Below, piece after piece: positions 17,460-26,400 of a stretch of 64,000 nucleotides of DNA. Made by a program: the position numbers and the translations under genes. The stretch is from CAZUXE01 sp964624585. GTDB lineage: Bacteria > Hydrothermota > Tepidihabitantia > B3-TA06. Every line of letters begins with the position of its first letter. Positions within the stretch are counted from its first letter, which is position 1. The DNA lies in the NCBI GenBank assembly GCA_964624585.1, contig CAZUXE010000007.1, positions 1 through 64,000 on the forward strand, read 5' to 3'. The notes under the pieces were generated by a model, which ran no database searches, was not told the origin of the DNA, and saw nothing but the letters and a program-made list of their open reading frames with translations.

Positions 17460-18752
17460 ATGATTGAACGCTACTCTACACCGGAGATGAAAGAAATATG
17501 GGCTGATGAGCATCGATTTCGCTACTGGCTAAGGGTTGAAAAAGCCGCCGCTAAAGCTGAAGAAAAACTTGGTATAATCCCAGAAGGTTTGATTTCATGC
17601 CTGAAGAGTGTTATTGATGTAGATTATAAACGAGTTGCCGAGATAGAAAAAGAAACTGAACATGAAGTTACCGCATTCCTGCAAGCCGTATGGGAACAGG
17701 CACCTTGTTCAAAGGAATATCTGCATTATGGCTTAACCTCCTACGATGTTGTGGATAATGCCATGACCTTAAGAATTTTGGAAGCCTTTGATATTCTTGA
17801 AAAAGATTTAACAGAACTAAATGATAATTTGGCTGCTTTGGCAAAAAAATATAAATATACACCGGTTCTTGGACGTACCCACGGTCGTGGAGCCGAACCC
17901 ATAAGTTTTGGTGTTCGCGCCTTATCGTGGTATTCTGAAGGTTTAAGGGTTAAAGAATTCCTTAATCATAGCCGTAAAATTACTGCACGGGGTCGCATAT
18001 CAGGAACAGTAGGTACCTTTACAGTACTTCCTTCAAAGGTTGAAGAACTTGCTCTTAGTGAGCTTGGTTTAGAACCCGAACCGGTAGCAACTCAGGTTAT
18101 TCCACGAGATCGTCATGCCACAATTCTTTTTGCTCTTGCTCTAACAGGAAGTTGGCTTGAAAGAATAGCTATAAATATCAGACTAGGTCAACTTGAAGGT
18201 CTGGATGAATTATTTGAACCCTTCAAAAAGAAACAAACCGGTTCATCGGCAATGCCGCAAAAAAAGAATCCGGTTATTACTGAGAGGATATGCGGTCTAA
18301 GTAGAATATTAAGGACAAACGTTCAAGCAGGACTTGAAAATATTGCCCTTTGGCATGAACGCGATATTTCGCATTCCTCTGTTGAACGTGTAATATTTCC
18401 AGATTCCTTCAATTTAGCCCATTATTTAATACGAAAAATGAAAGCTGTTACTGCTGATTTGCGGGTTAGCACAGAAAAGATGAAAAAAATAATCAACGAT
18501 ACGGGAGGCACCTTCTTTGCACAAAAACTCCTGCTTGCCCTCATTAATAAGGGGTTTGCCCGTGAAACAGCCTACAGGCTGGTTCAAAAAACAGCTTTTG
18601 AAACTAAAGAAACAGGAAAATCATTTGACTCAATTGCCAGAAATAATAAAGAAATCTCTGATAAATTGAGTGAAAAGGAATTGAATAATATTTTTTCACT
18701 TGAAACTTACATGCAGGGAATAGAGGTTCTTTACAAAAGAATGAATTTGTAA
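17460..18752 (+). CDS. purB: Adenylosuccinate lyase PurB
   Basis: PurB catalyses two fumarate-releasing steps: SAICAR to AICAR, and adenylosuccinate to AMP. From ATG 17460 (GGAGG at 17451) it has 430 residues. The fumarase/aspartase signature SSAMPQKKNP lies at 262-271 with the catalytic serine in the flexible loop, and HGRGAEPISFG and ERDISHSSVER are the other active-site stretches. An in-frame extension to 17352 reads through htrA and was rejected. It lies 62 nt after htrA and is the last gene before the hairpin at 18781. Confidence 0.96.
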   Translation: MIERYSTPEMKEIWADEHRFRYWLRVEKAAAKAEEKLGIIPEGLISCLKSVIDVDYKRVAEIEKETEHEVTAFLQAVWEQAPCSKEYLHYGLTSYDVVDNAMTLRILEAFDILEKDLTELNDNLAALAKKYKYTPVLGRTHGRGAEPISFGVRALSWYSEGLRVKEFLNHSRKITARGRISGTVGTFTVLPSKVEELALSELGLEPEPVATQVIPRDRHATILFALALTGSWLERIAINIRLGQLEGLDELFEPFKKKQTGSSAMPQKKNPVITERICGLSRILRTNVQAGLENIALWHERDISHSSVERVIFPDSFNLAHYLIRKMKAVTADLRVSTEKMKKIINDTGGTFFAQKLLLALINKGFARETAYRLVQKTAFETKETGKSFDSIARNNKEISDKLSEKELNNIFSLETYMQGIEVLYKRMNL

Positions 18753-18780
18753 TTACCCACATCACCAACACTCTCTCTTT

Positions 18781-18810
18781 ACCCCGGGTGGATACATATT
18801 CATCCGGGGT
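18781..18810 (+). terminator. Hairpin terminator after purB
   Basis: A 13-bp stem (two G-T pairs) with a 4-nt loop begins ACCCCGGG and ends CCGGGGT, 28 nt after the purB stop. Only a weak T-rich tract follows. It is the only strong hairpin downstream of the whole mraZ-purB block, so it plausibly ends that transcript. Confidence 0.65.
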
Positions 18811-19029
18811 AATCTCTTCTTTACAAAAACCTCTCCCCTACACCATAACTCTTGTAAGTACTTTTTGTGATTTAAGGAGAAGATTTTCTCTGTCAGCGAT
18901 AGAACCCCAGCACTTGAAAGTTTCCTAAATAGAAGCTTTTAGTTTTTTTCAGTAGCGATTTTAGAGCATTTCAATAATACGCAGCTCAGATAAAATAATT
19001 CTTGAGAATTGATAGATTTTGTGACTGAA
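18811..19029. other. Intergenic spacer with nothing recognisable
   Basis: This lies between the purB terminator and the terminator of the opposing tRNA unit. No start-plus-ribosome-site frame, hairpin or repeat of note was seen. It looks like a convergent-transcription spacer. Confidence 0.4.
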
Positions 19030-19057
19030 TAAAAAAGCGTCCACCTTGTGGACGCTT
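19030..19057 (-). terminator. Intrinsic terminator of the tRNA-Thr/tRNA-Tyr unit
   Basis: On the minus strand, a 10-bp perfect stem AAGCGTCCAC/GTGGACGCTT with a 3-nt loop is followed by six T residues. It begins 5 nt after the tRNA-Tyr 3' end, giving a textbook rho-independent terminator. Confidence 0.9.
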
Positions 19058-19061
19058 AGAG

Positions 19062-19144
19062 TGGGCAGGGAAGGATTTGAACCTCCGAAGGCATCAGCCA
19101 GCAGATTTACAGTCTGCCCCCTTTGGCCACTTGGGTACCTACCC
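19062..19144 (-). tRNA. tRNA-Tyr (anticodon GTA)
   Basis: The gene is 83 nt and folds as a class II tRNA. The acceptor GGGTAGG pairs with CCTGCCC (one G-T pair). The anticodon GTA is complementary to 19108-19110. A long variable arm follows, then a T-arm with loop TTCAAAT. The discriminator base is A and CCA is not encoded. The anticodon and long variable arm identify tyrosine. It is transcribed after tRNA-Thr. Confidence 0.95.
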
Positions 19145-19183
19145 ATTTTAACTTCACCCTATATACAGGGAAAACAAATAGCA

Positions 19184-19257
19184 AGCCGGAGAAGGGAGTC
19201 GAACCCCCGACCTGCGGTTTACAAAACCGCTGCTCTAGCCAACTGAGCTACTCCGGC
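19184..19257 (-). tRNA. tRNA-Thr (anticodon TGT)
   Basis: The acceptor GCCGGAG pairs perfectly with CTCCGGC. The D-arm contains AGCTCAGTTGG, and the anticodon stem GCGGT/ACCGC presents the loop TTTGTAA, so the anticodon is TGT. The T-loop is TTCGACT. CCA is not encoded. It lies 39 nt upstream of tRNA-Tyr. In many bacteria this pair heads a Thr-Tyr-Gly-Thr-tuf cluster, but here a terminator follows at once. Confidence 0.94.
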
Positions 19258-19270
19258 CACCTAGATCTCA

Positions 19271-19298
19271 ATTTTACTCCTCTCTGAGTAAAAGTCAA
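19271..19298 (-). promoter_or_regulatory. Promoter of the tRNA pair
   Basis: On the minus strand, TTGACT (complement of 19293-19298), a 16-bp spacer and TAAAAT (19271-19276) lie just upstream of tRNA-Thr. They place transcription initiation near 19264, only about 7 nt before the mature tRNA. Confidence 0.75.
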
Positions 19299-19415
19299 TA
19301 TTCTTAACTGAGTTTTACCATCTATTACAAGTCTGATAAAAAATATGATTCAGTTGTTTTTACTAATAAGAAGTTAATCCAATTGACACAAACGGAATAT
19401 GCCATAAGCTGAAGC

Positions 19416-20240
19416 ATGGTTAATAAATTACAAACTAAGAAAATAAGAATAAGTTTAAGTACTCCCGTATTGATATTATTATCTCTAGCAATTCCGTTTT
19501 ATACCCAGGATATAAGCTTTGGCGCAAAACTATCCGTAGAATACGCCAATTACATACAAGGCGCCGGATTTACACGCGGAAGTATCATATCACCGGTTTT
19601 GGGGTTGGATATCGGCAATTTTTCTTCTGTATCAAAGGACATCTGCTTTTTTTCGGCACGCACTCAGGGCGAGTTTCTAGTAGCCGGTTCTAAAAACAAA
19701 GGTTTCCAAGAAATGGATATATCACTCTCATACAACACCTTTCTATGGAAGTTTTCTCTAACCCCCTCCGTAAATCTAAACATATTTCCAGCCAGAACCA
19801 ATTATTCTGACGAAGCGCTGCCGATAACTGCTGATTTTGGCTTCTCTGTGGGCTTTAATATCCTTGATTACAACATGTATTCAATAGGAAATTTTGGCAT
19901 TTACACCGACCATAAATTAGATTTTCTGACTACTCCTGGCGGCTACATAGGCGAAATTGGTCTTTACCATAATCATTGGTTTGCCAATAGTTACGCAAGA
20001 CTAAGCAGTGAATTAATTTTAGATTGGGCAAATAGAAGATATAACCAACACTACTTTAACCTTGATAAAACCACCATAAGCAACCTTCGTGCAAAGGTTT
20101 CATTAAGCTACGATTTATGCACTTCCTGCTTTATTGAACCATCCCTACAGTTCAACTATATGTTAGATAAAGCCCTGCATAACCAAATTAGCGACCTTTC
20201 TCTCTTTAACGCCGGTTTAAGCTTTGGACTTATATATTAA
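19416..20240 (+). CDS. Putative outer-membrane beta-barrel protein
   Basis: This is an unrecognised exported protein of 274 residues. A basic N-terminus and a hydrophobic segment (about 13-28) form a signal peptide. The rest alternates aromatic and polar residues as in transmembrane beta strands (for example MDISLSYNTFLWKFSLTP) and ends SFGLIY, an aromatic terminus typical of barrels. No convincing ribosome site precedes ATG 19416. TTGACA at 19383 with a poor -10 could put the transcription start very near the ATG. It converges on the gene at 20257 with a 16-nt gap. Confidence 0.6.
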   Translation: MVNKLQTKKIRISLSTPVLILLSLAIPFYTQDISFGAKLSVEYANYIQGAGFTRGSIISPVLGLDIGNFSSVSKDICFFSARTQGEFLVAGSKNKGFQEMDISLSYNTFLWKFSLTPSVNLNIFPARTNYSDEALPITADFGFSVGFNILDYNMYSIGNFGIYTDHKLDFLTTPGGYIGEIGLYHNHWFANSYARLSSELILDWANRRYNQHYFNLDKTTISNLRAKVSLSYDLCTSCFIEPSLQFNYMLDKALHNQISDLSLFNAGLSFGLIY

Positions 20241-20256
20241 GACGATGTTTCAGATA

Positions 20257-20712
20257 TTAGAAGTAGTATCTAAAACCTATGCCGCCTGCCATTTCAAAAT
20301 TAGTGCCAGGAATAAGAACCATCAAAGGATCAAGCTCTGCATAAAAACTGATTGGATTATATATATACTCAAGACCCAAGGGAATTCGAGCGGAAAAACG
20401 GATACCACCGTTACTAGATCCTGTTGCTCCCCATACATCAACTAAACCGCCTATACCAACATAAGCATTGAGAGTACCAGTTCTTACTCCTAGAGGGAAA
20501 TGATACAGATAACCTGCCTGTAAAGCTACATAATTATATGATACATTCCATCCAAAGGTAGCGTCAATGGCACTTCGCGTATCCAGCCAAAATTTTCCAG
20601 ATAAACCAGTAGGCTGACCAAGTTGAATCCCCAAAGCTGTATTGCCATGAGCATTTGCAAGATTAACAAATCCTAACGACAGTAGGATTACTAAAAAAGT
20701 AATTTTTTTCAT
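20257..20712 (-). CDS. Small outer-membrane beta-barrel protein
   Basis: The protein has 151 residues with a clear signal peptide (about 1-21, ending ANA) followed by a glycine- and aromatic-rich barrel-like chain. It includes TALGIQLGQPTGLSGKFWL, which resembles small OmpW/DUF3996-like envelope barrels, and ends in the terminal phenylalanine FRYYF recognised by the BAM machinery. ATG 20712 has GGAGG 7 nt upstream. Its promoter is at 20743-20770. Function is unknown. Confidence 0.7.
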   Translation of the reverse strand: MKKITFLVILLSLGFVNLANAHGNTALGIQLGQPTGLSGKFWLDTRSAIDATFGWNVSYNYVALQAGYLYHFPLGVRTGTLNAYVGIGGLVDVWGATGSSNGGIRFSARIPLGLEYIYNPISFYAELDPLMVLIPGTNFEMAGGIGFRYYF

Positions 20713-20742
20713 TATAATGCCTCCGTATTGCTTTGCTAGTGC

Positions 20743-20770
20743 AGTATAGCAAGCTTTAGTACGTTGTCAA
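20743..20770 (-). promoter_or_regulatory. Promoter of the small barrel gene
   Basis: On the minus strand, TTGACA (20765-20770) and TATACT (20743-20748) are separated by 16 bp. They lie 31 nt upstream of ATG 20712. Confidence 0.75.
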
Positions 20771-20936
20771 TATCTACTAATAAAATACACGAATTGAATT
20801 CTGGATGAACATACTATATCAGCCTTCATTCCTTCCTAGCTCCATATTCAACTAACTTTCCTTAAAGACGTAATTTCAATACTTATCCAAGCTTGTTTTA
20901 TTAGCCGCTTTGTATAAACTAATAAAAGGAGATTTG

Positions 20937-21740
20937 ATGAGTGAAACGAAGTATCAACCTGTAGCCTTAATTACCGGCGCTACATCAGGAATCGGACTTG
21001 AATACGCATGGACGTTTGCAAATATGGGCTATGACATCTTATTGACCGGACAAAGGGGAAAAATATTGAAACGCCTATGCTCTCAGATTAAAAACAAACA
21101 TAACATAAAAGCCGAATATATCACGGGGAATCTTGCATTAGCCAAGCATATAAAAGAACTGTGTGAATTAATAAGCCAAACCCCAAATCTTCACGTACTT
21201 ATCAATAATGCCGGTTATACTCGCCTACAGCCCTTTTATGAAGATAATGTAAATGCTCAAGCCGATATACTGAAAGTTCATGCCGAAGCAGCCCTCAAGC
21301 TTAGCCATAGCGCTATTCCCGTTCTCAAAAAACATACCTGGGGAGCTATAATAAACGTTTCTTCTATTGCCGCTTTCAATATAGGATACAAAGACTTACT
21401 CTACAACGCTTCAAAGGCTTTTTTATTGAATTTTTCAGAATCATTGCACTTACTGTTAAACAATACAGGCATAAAAGTACAAGTTCTATGTCCAGGCTTT
21501 ACTAAAACTGACTTTCATATGAAATTGGGAATGGACAATAATCATCCGTTTTTTTCACAACACAAATTTATGTCAACGAAAGAAGTTGTACATATATCTC
21601 TACGATGTCTTGAAAAAAATAAAGTAGTATGCATTCCAGGTTTAAGAAACAAATTAAGAATACTTTTGATGAAGTACATTCCTCGTAAATTACTTTACAA
21701 CCTTCACTTAGCCAAAAAAACACAGGACGCTACTAAGTAA
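20937..21740 (+). CDS. Short-chain dehydrogenase/reductase (classical SDR)
   Basis: This is an NAD(P)-dependent oxidoreductase of unknown substrate, 267 residues from ATG 20937 (AAGGAG 6 nt upstream). It has the Rossmann motif TGATSGIG, the NNAG strand (INNAGYT), catalytic Ser in NVSSIAAFN and the YNASK pair, followed by PGFTKT. The C-terminal 40 residues are basic (KNKLRILLMKYIPRKLLY), as in DltE/YqjQ-like, membrane-proximal SDRs. It stands alone on this strand with no obvious pathway partner. Confidence 0.85.
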   Translation: MSETKYQPVALITGATSGIGLEYAWTFANMGYDILLTGQRGKILKRLCSQIKNKHNIKAEYITGNLALAKHIKELCELISQTPNLHVLINNAGYTRLQPFYEDNVNAQADILKVHAEAALKLSHSAIPVLKKHTWGAIINVSSIAAFNIGYKDLLYNASKAFLLNFSESLHLLLNNTGIKVQVLCPGFTKTDFHMKLGMDNNHPFFSQHKFMSTKEVVHISLRCLEKNKVVCIPGLRNKLRILLMKYIPRKLLYNLHLAKKTQDATK

Positions 21741-21838
21741 ACATGCTGTTTCTGAATTTTTAAGCAACATTGAACCCATATTTACTCTGTATGTTTTTTA
21801 TACACGACCCCAAATTCGATAGATGCTATTGGATAGAC

Positions 21839-21867
21839 TTGACTTATCGCCTTATTCCAGATAGTAT
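21839..21867 (+). promoter_or_regulatory. Promoter of the secreted repeat protein gene
   Basis: TTGACT at 21839-21844 and TAGTAT at 21862-21867 are separated by 17 bp, about 45 nt upstream of ATG 21913. The gene also has a GGGGG ribosome site. Confidence 0.65.
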
Positions 21868-21912
21868 TGCTTATAATTTTGTCCACGAAGACATCAATGA
21901 AATGGGGGATTT

Positions 21913-23391
21913 ATGAAAAAGCTTTTCATTCTGCTAATTATAATCGCGACGTCCTATCTTAACGCTTGGACAAGAACCTATGGAGGTAATGGCGACGAGG
22001 AAGGACGCTGTGTTAAGTCTACACTAGATGGTGGATATATAGCAGTAGGATACAGCAATTCCTATGGAACAGGAGAAGCGGATGTGATGCTTATTAAAAC
22101 CGATTCTTTGGGAGCAAAAGAATGGTGTAGATATTACGGTTCTAATGAAGCCGAAAAAGGAGTAGCAGTGATTCCTGTAAAGAACGGAGGATATGTTGTT
22201 TTAGCTCAAAAATTCCGTTTGGGAAATGGTGCATGGGATGCATGGTTATTCAAAACCGACTCAATAGGTAAGATGTTATGGGAAAAAACCTTTGGTGGAG
22301 AATGTAACGATATAGTAAATGCCTTGGGAGTAGATACCTTAGGGAATTTTGTTGCTGTTGGACATACCGAATCTTATGGTTCAGGTGGGTTGGATGCTTG
22401 GGCATTCAAGACCGATTCAAGAGGCAATCTCTTATGGGAAAAAACCTTTGGTGATTCCAAAGATGATTGGTTCAATACAGTATATATGCTTGGTTCAATA
22501 CCTCTTGTTGCAGGTGGTACAAAATCGTATGGAAAAGGAGAATCTGATATGTGGTGGCTTTCCCTTCATCCTAAAACTGGTGATGTTTTTATGGAAAAAC
22601 TATGGGGAGATAAAGAATGGGATGAAGTCTACAGTGTAATACCGACATCTAGGCTTCTTAGCAAAATTGTTCCAGGATACCTTTTTGTTGGTGTAAGTAC
22701 ATCATGGGGTGTAGGTGACGAAAATATGATAGCCTATCGCACGGATACTACATTTAATTACCTTTATCGCAGATTTATTGGTGAAAACAATATAGATGAC
22801 AGAGGATACATGATTAAAGAATATCCCCAAGGATATTATATAGTAGGAATTACTAACATCACAGAAGATAAGAATTCCGGTGATTTATGGTTGGTAGCTT
22901 TAACTTCTTCCGGAAGCTCCCCATGGAAAAAGACCTATGGTGGAAGCAAGAGAGATGTTGGGAATAGCATTGATTTAGTTACAGGAACAATCGGTGGAGC
23001 AATTATTACGGGTTACACCGAATCCTTTGGCAAAGGTGGCAAAGATTTATGGTTGTTGAGAGTTGATAGTAAAGGCGATACCTTAGCCCACGCACCTTGG
23101 AAGCCTCCTGATAATCCTCCTAACGATACTACTAAAGCCAAATGGACAATTTATCCAAATATAGGTTCATATATAAATCTGAAATATACTGCTTTAGCTG
23201 CCCCTCTTAATATAGAAGTTTTTGATTTGCTTGGGTGTAGGGTTGATGAACTTACTCTTCCCAAAGGATCAGGAAGCACAATGTGGGGTGCAAATATGGC
23301 GAGTGGAATTTATTTCTTTATTCCAAAATCCCAAAAATCTCCTCAACCCTTAAAAGTAGTAATTTCAAAAGATTCTTTTTCTGAAAATTGA
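21913..23391 (+). CDS. Secreted repeat protein with C-terminal sorting-like domain
   Basis: The protein has 492 residues. A signal peptide (1-18) is followed by about seven degenerate repeats of roughly 50 residues with the pattern W-x-K-T-[FY]-G-G ... D-x-G-x-[FYI]-[IV]-[AV]-[VT]-G-x-[ST] ... [SY]-Y-G-x-G-x-x-D-x-W-L-x-K-T-D-S-x-G, consistent with a beta-propeller. A linker containing PPNDTT leads to a C-terminal beta domain of about 80 residues (IEVFDLLGCRV, ASGIYFFIP) resembling type A secretion modules. The YPN motif is present as YPNIGS. Likely a cell-surface or extracellular protein; the binding target is unknown. It converges on the C25 gene. Confidence 0.7.
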   Translation: MKKLFILLIIIATSYLNAWTRTYGGNGDEEGRCVKSTLDGGYIAVGYSNSYGTGEADVMLIKTDSLGAKEWCRYYGSNEAEKGVAVIPVKNGGYVVLAQKFRLGNGAWDAWLFKTDSIGKMLWEKTFGGECNDIVNALGVDTLGNFVAVGHTESYGSGGLDAWAFKTDSRGNLLWEKTFGDSKDDWFNTVYMLGSIPLVAGGTKSYGKGESDMWWLSLHPKTGDVFMEKLWGDKEWDEVYSVIPTSRLLSKIVPGYLFVGVSTSWGVGDENMIAYRTDTTFNYLYRRFIGENNIDDRGYMIKEYPQGYYIVGITNITEDKNSGDLWLVALTSSGSSPWKKTYGGSKRDVGNSIDLVTGTIGGAIITGYTESFGKGGKDLWLLRVDSKGDTLAHAPWKPPDNPPNDTTKAKWTIYPNIGSYINLKYTALAAPLNIEVFDLLGCRVDELTLPKGSGSTMWGANMASGIYFFIPKSQKSPQPLKVVISKDSFSEN

Positions 23392-23497
23392 CTACAGCTT
23401 AAACTCATCACCTTGAAATCTACCGAAATCTTGAACGTTGATGCTGTGGAATTTGGATATTCTTCATAACTATCCAATATCCGACAAGATAAATGTT

Positions 23498-26400
23498 TTA
23501 CCTTAAAAGAATCGTTTTCCTTACATCTGTGTAGTTTTCTGTTGTAAGACGAATGAAGTACACACCTGCAGGACATATGTGATTAACATCATCTATACCT
23601 TCCCAAAGCAAGGAATGAGATTTTGTTTCTAGCTTCCCTACCTGAAGATTTTTAACTTTCCGTCCTGCGGCGTCATATACAGCCAATTCTGCATATTCTG
23701 TACAAGGAAGGGTATAAGAAACAGCAATTTTTGAACCTATGGGTGTTACAGAAAACTTCGACTCTGTGGATGCGAGAATTGTAAATGCACCTGAACGGCA
23801 CTGTATTATATTACCTAAGGTATCATGAGCAATAAGGTCAAGGTAGGCATCTTTTGAAGCATAGTCTGGAACCTTCCAATTAACAGAACCGGTATAGATT
23901 TTGTGAACTTTATTTCCGAAAGCAGAATATGTTACTGTTTCAGTTTTTCCTTTAAGCAACACACGATCTTTTGATGAAAGCTTGAACTCCATACTTGCAA
24001 GTCCGTGTTCACTTTCAAATTCCCAATAGGTAACAACATCTTGACCTGTTCTGTATTCTCCTCCTACAGGATTAAAACCTGAGATAAAATTCAGAATGGC
24101 CGTTTTTTTACCAATAGAAAAAACATCGGAAAGAGCTTCATTAGAGCCTGTTTTCACTCTAATAATACATTGGGGATAATTGCCAACAGGCTGCGGTATA
24201 CGACTTAAGTTAAAAAGTCTGCCTACTTCCCAGTTATAATAGTTTATTCCAGTTTGAATTGTAGAAAGAGTCGCTATTTTCTGCCAGGTTGTTCCAGCGT
24301 CTAAAGAAAGCTGTAGAGAACCATTTGAGCTTGCTTTGCTCTGATACCAACTGAGAGTTCTTACTGTTCCCATAGGCCATAATTCTCCTGATTGGGGATT
24401 AGTTACAATTACAGAGGGAAAAATAGAATTATCAACAGAAGGGAATTTACTTAAAGGAGCCGCATGGATATTAAGATATTTACTGACGGAGTCTTCTTCT
24501 AACCAAAGCAGAGCTGAAATACCCGAAGCATAGTTTAAATCGCCGTAGAGAGAAGTTGTTTTATTGCCAGAGCTTTGTAATTTTTTTTCTGTCCATGATT
24601 TATTTTGTACAGAAATGTGGATATCATCATCTTTATCAATCCATGCAAGCGCGGTAGCCCCTAATAGATTGATATCTTTACACGATGATTGGGAGATATT
24701 TATTTCAGTTTGAAGGTTAGCCAAAGCATTTGTGAAATAAGCTTTTTGTAGGTAGGGTTTAGAGTTCTTTATGTAGCCAATTGTGGCTGAGTTACCTTTG
24801 GCTGCAATTCGGGGTTTATTGCCATCTGCTATATGTTGCGGTAAAGCCTTAGCTGGTAGCCATAAGAATATTTGTCCTGCATCTTGAAACACAACTACCG
24901 GTATATTAAAATCTACTACTGTAAGTTCTGCATATGCGGAATTTGAAGTCGAAAGCCTGCAGGACTTTGAATCAAGTAGTTGATAATTATCAAGTTTAAC
25001 CCTATAATACAATAGGTTAGCGTCCTGCTGCAAAACGATATGGGCGTAGCCGTTTTCATCAATAGAAAGAGAAGGATTAGTTAAGGAACTATTAGGAACA
25101 GCAACAATTTTTTTTCTATTGCCAGATACAATATTTGTTAGCCAACACTGGATTTCAGTAGGTTTATTGACTAAATAGACGGCATAAATTGAAGCCTGAT
25201 CTGTAGCTATTGCAGGAGATGTAGTAGAATAGCCTACGGTTGGATCAATTGAAGTAATTGCCCATGTTTTCCCAGTATCAAGCGAATATGCGTAACGCGC
25301 TACAGATGAAGTGTTAAATGAATCTGTATAGGTAATATGTATTCTACCTAAAGCATCTACTTTAATTTTTGCCCCGTTGGTCGCTTCTAGTGGAACAGTG
25401 GAGTTCACTGGTAAGGGGGATGCTTGAGTTTTACCTAAAGGTATATGTTTTTGATACGTAAGATAATTTTTAGCTGTAACAGTAAGTGTTGCAATGCCAG
25501 ATATTTCTTGAAATCCTGGAAATCTTGCCACTCCCATTTTGTTAGTCAATGCTGTATACAAAACTCGACACGGTATATAAACTGTAACCTTGGCATTAGC
25601 TACAGGCTTGGCAGCCGCATCACGTACCATTACTTTTAGAACACGGGAATCCGCATCCCAAGCTATAACTCCAAACCTATTAAGTTTACCATTATATGTA
25701 GATAACGAAGGATCTCCAAGCAGATGTATATTATAAGCAAGGGCTTGTATTCCTGTCTCTTGTATAGCAAGAAGGAAAGATTCACCTAAAGTGTTTTCAT
25801 TGACCTCAGTGAATCGTTTCGCAAAGGCTCCGCCAAAGGTATTACCATAAGAGCGTCTGACGTCATCAACCCCACCTATAAAGGCTAATGCTCCGGCATT
25901 CGGGTTCCTTAAAAATTCTACAGCTACGTTTCCGCCAACCGATGGATGGTTTGGATCAAGCCTGCGGATATATCTAGCTACAGAACAAGAAGCGCTGTAG
26001 ATAACCGCTTGCTTCTTAGCGTTCGATTGGTTATTTAATTTTGCAATATCAGCTGCCCATAGGCGATCTAACGAAGATGGCAGGTTGTTTATTTTATAGC
26101 CTGTACCGAATTGTGCCGCTGTACCGTGATCAAGGTGATAAATAAAGCTGTAACCAGACTGAAGCTCTTTGCTAAGGACGTTTGCATCAAGCAATTTATT
26201 GCCAGACCATAAAGGCCCTGATAAGGGATTAAAAAGACGAACAGCCTGACATCCAGCTCTGCTTTCCCAAATGTTTGCAACATCGTTTGCATTTTTCAAA
26301 CAACTATAGTCATGAGCAGGATCAAACTCCATATCAGCTGCTGAAACCAATGCCCTTTCTGTATAATTTTCCTCAGGTGGTGTTTTCTCATAGGTAATAA

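Noticed and set aside
18556..18571. parS-like sequence ending CGTGAAACA in purB
   Set aside because: It matches only about 12 of 16 positions of the palindromic parS consensus, a level expected about twice by chance in 64 kb.
19046..19246. Open frame across the tRNA genes
   Set aside because: It runs through two well-folded tRNAs and their terminator and has no ribosome site. It is a chance frame.
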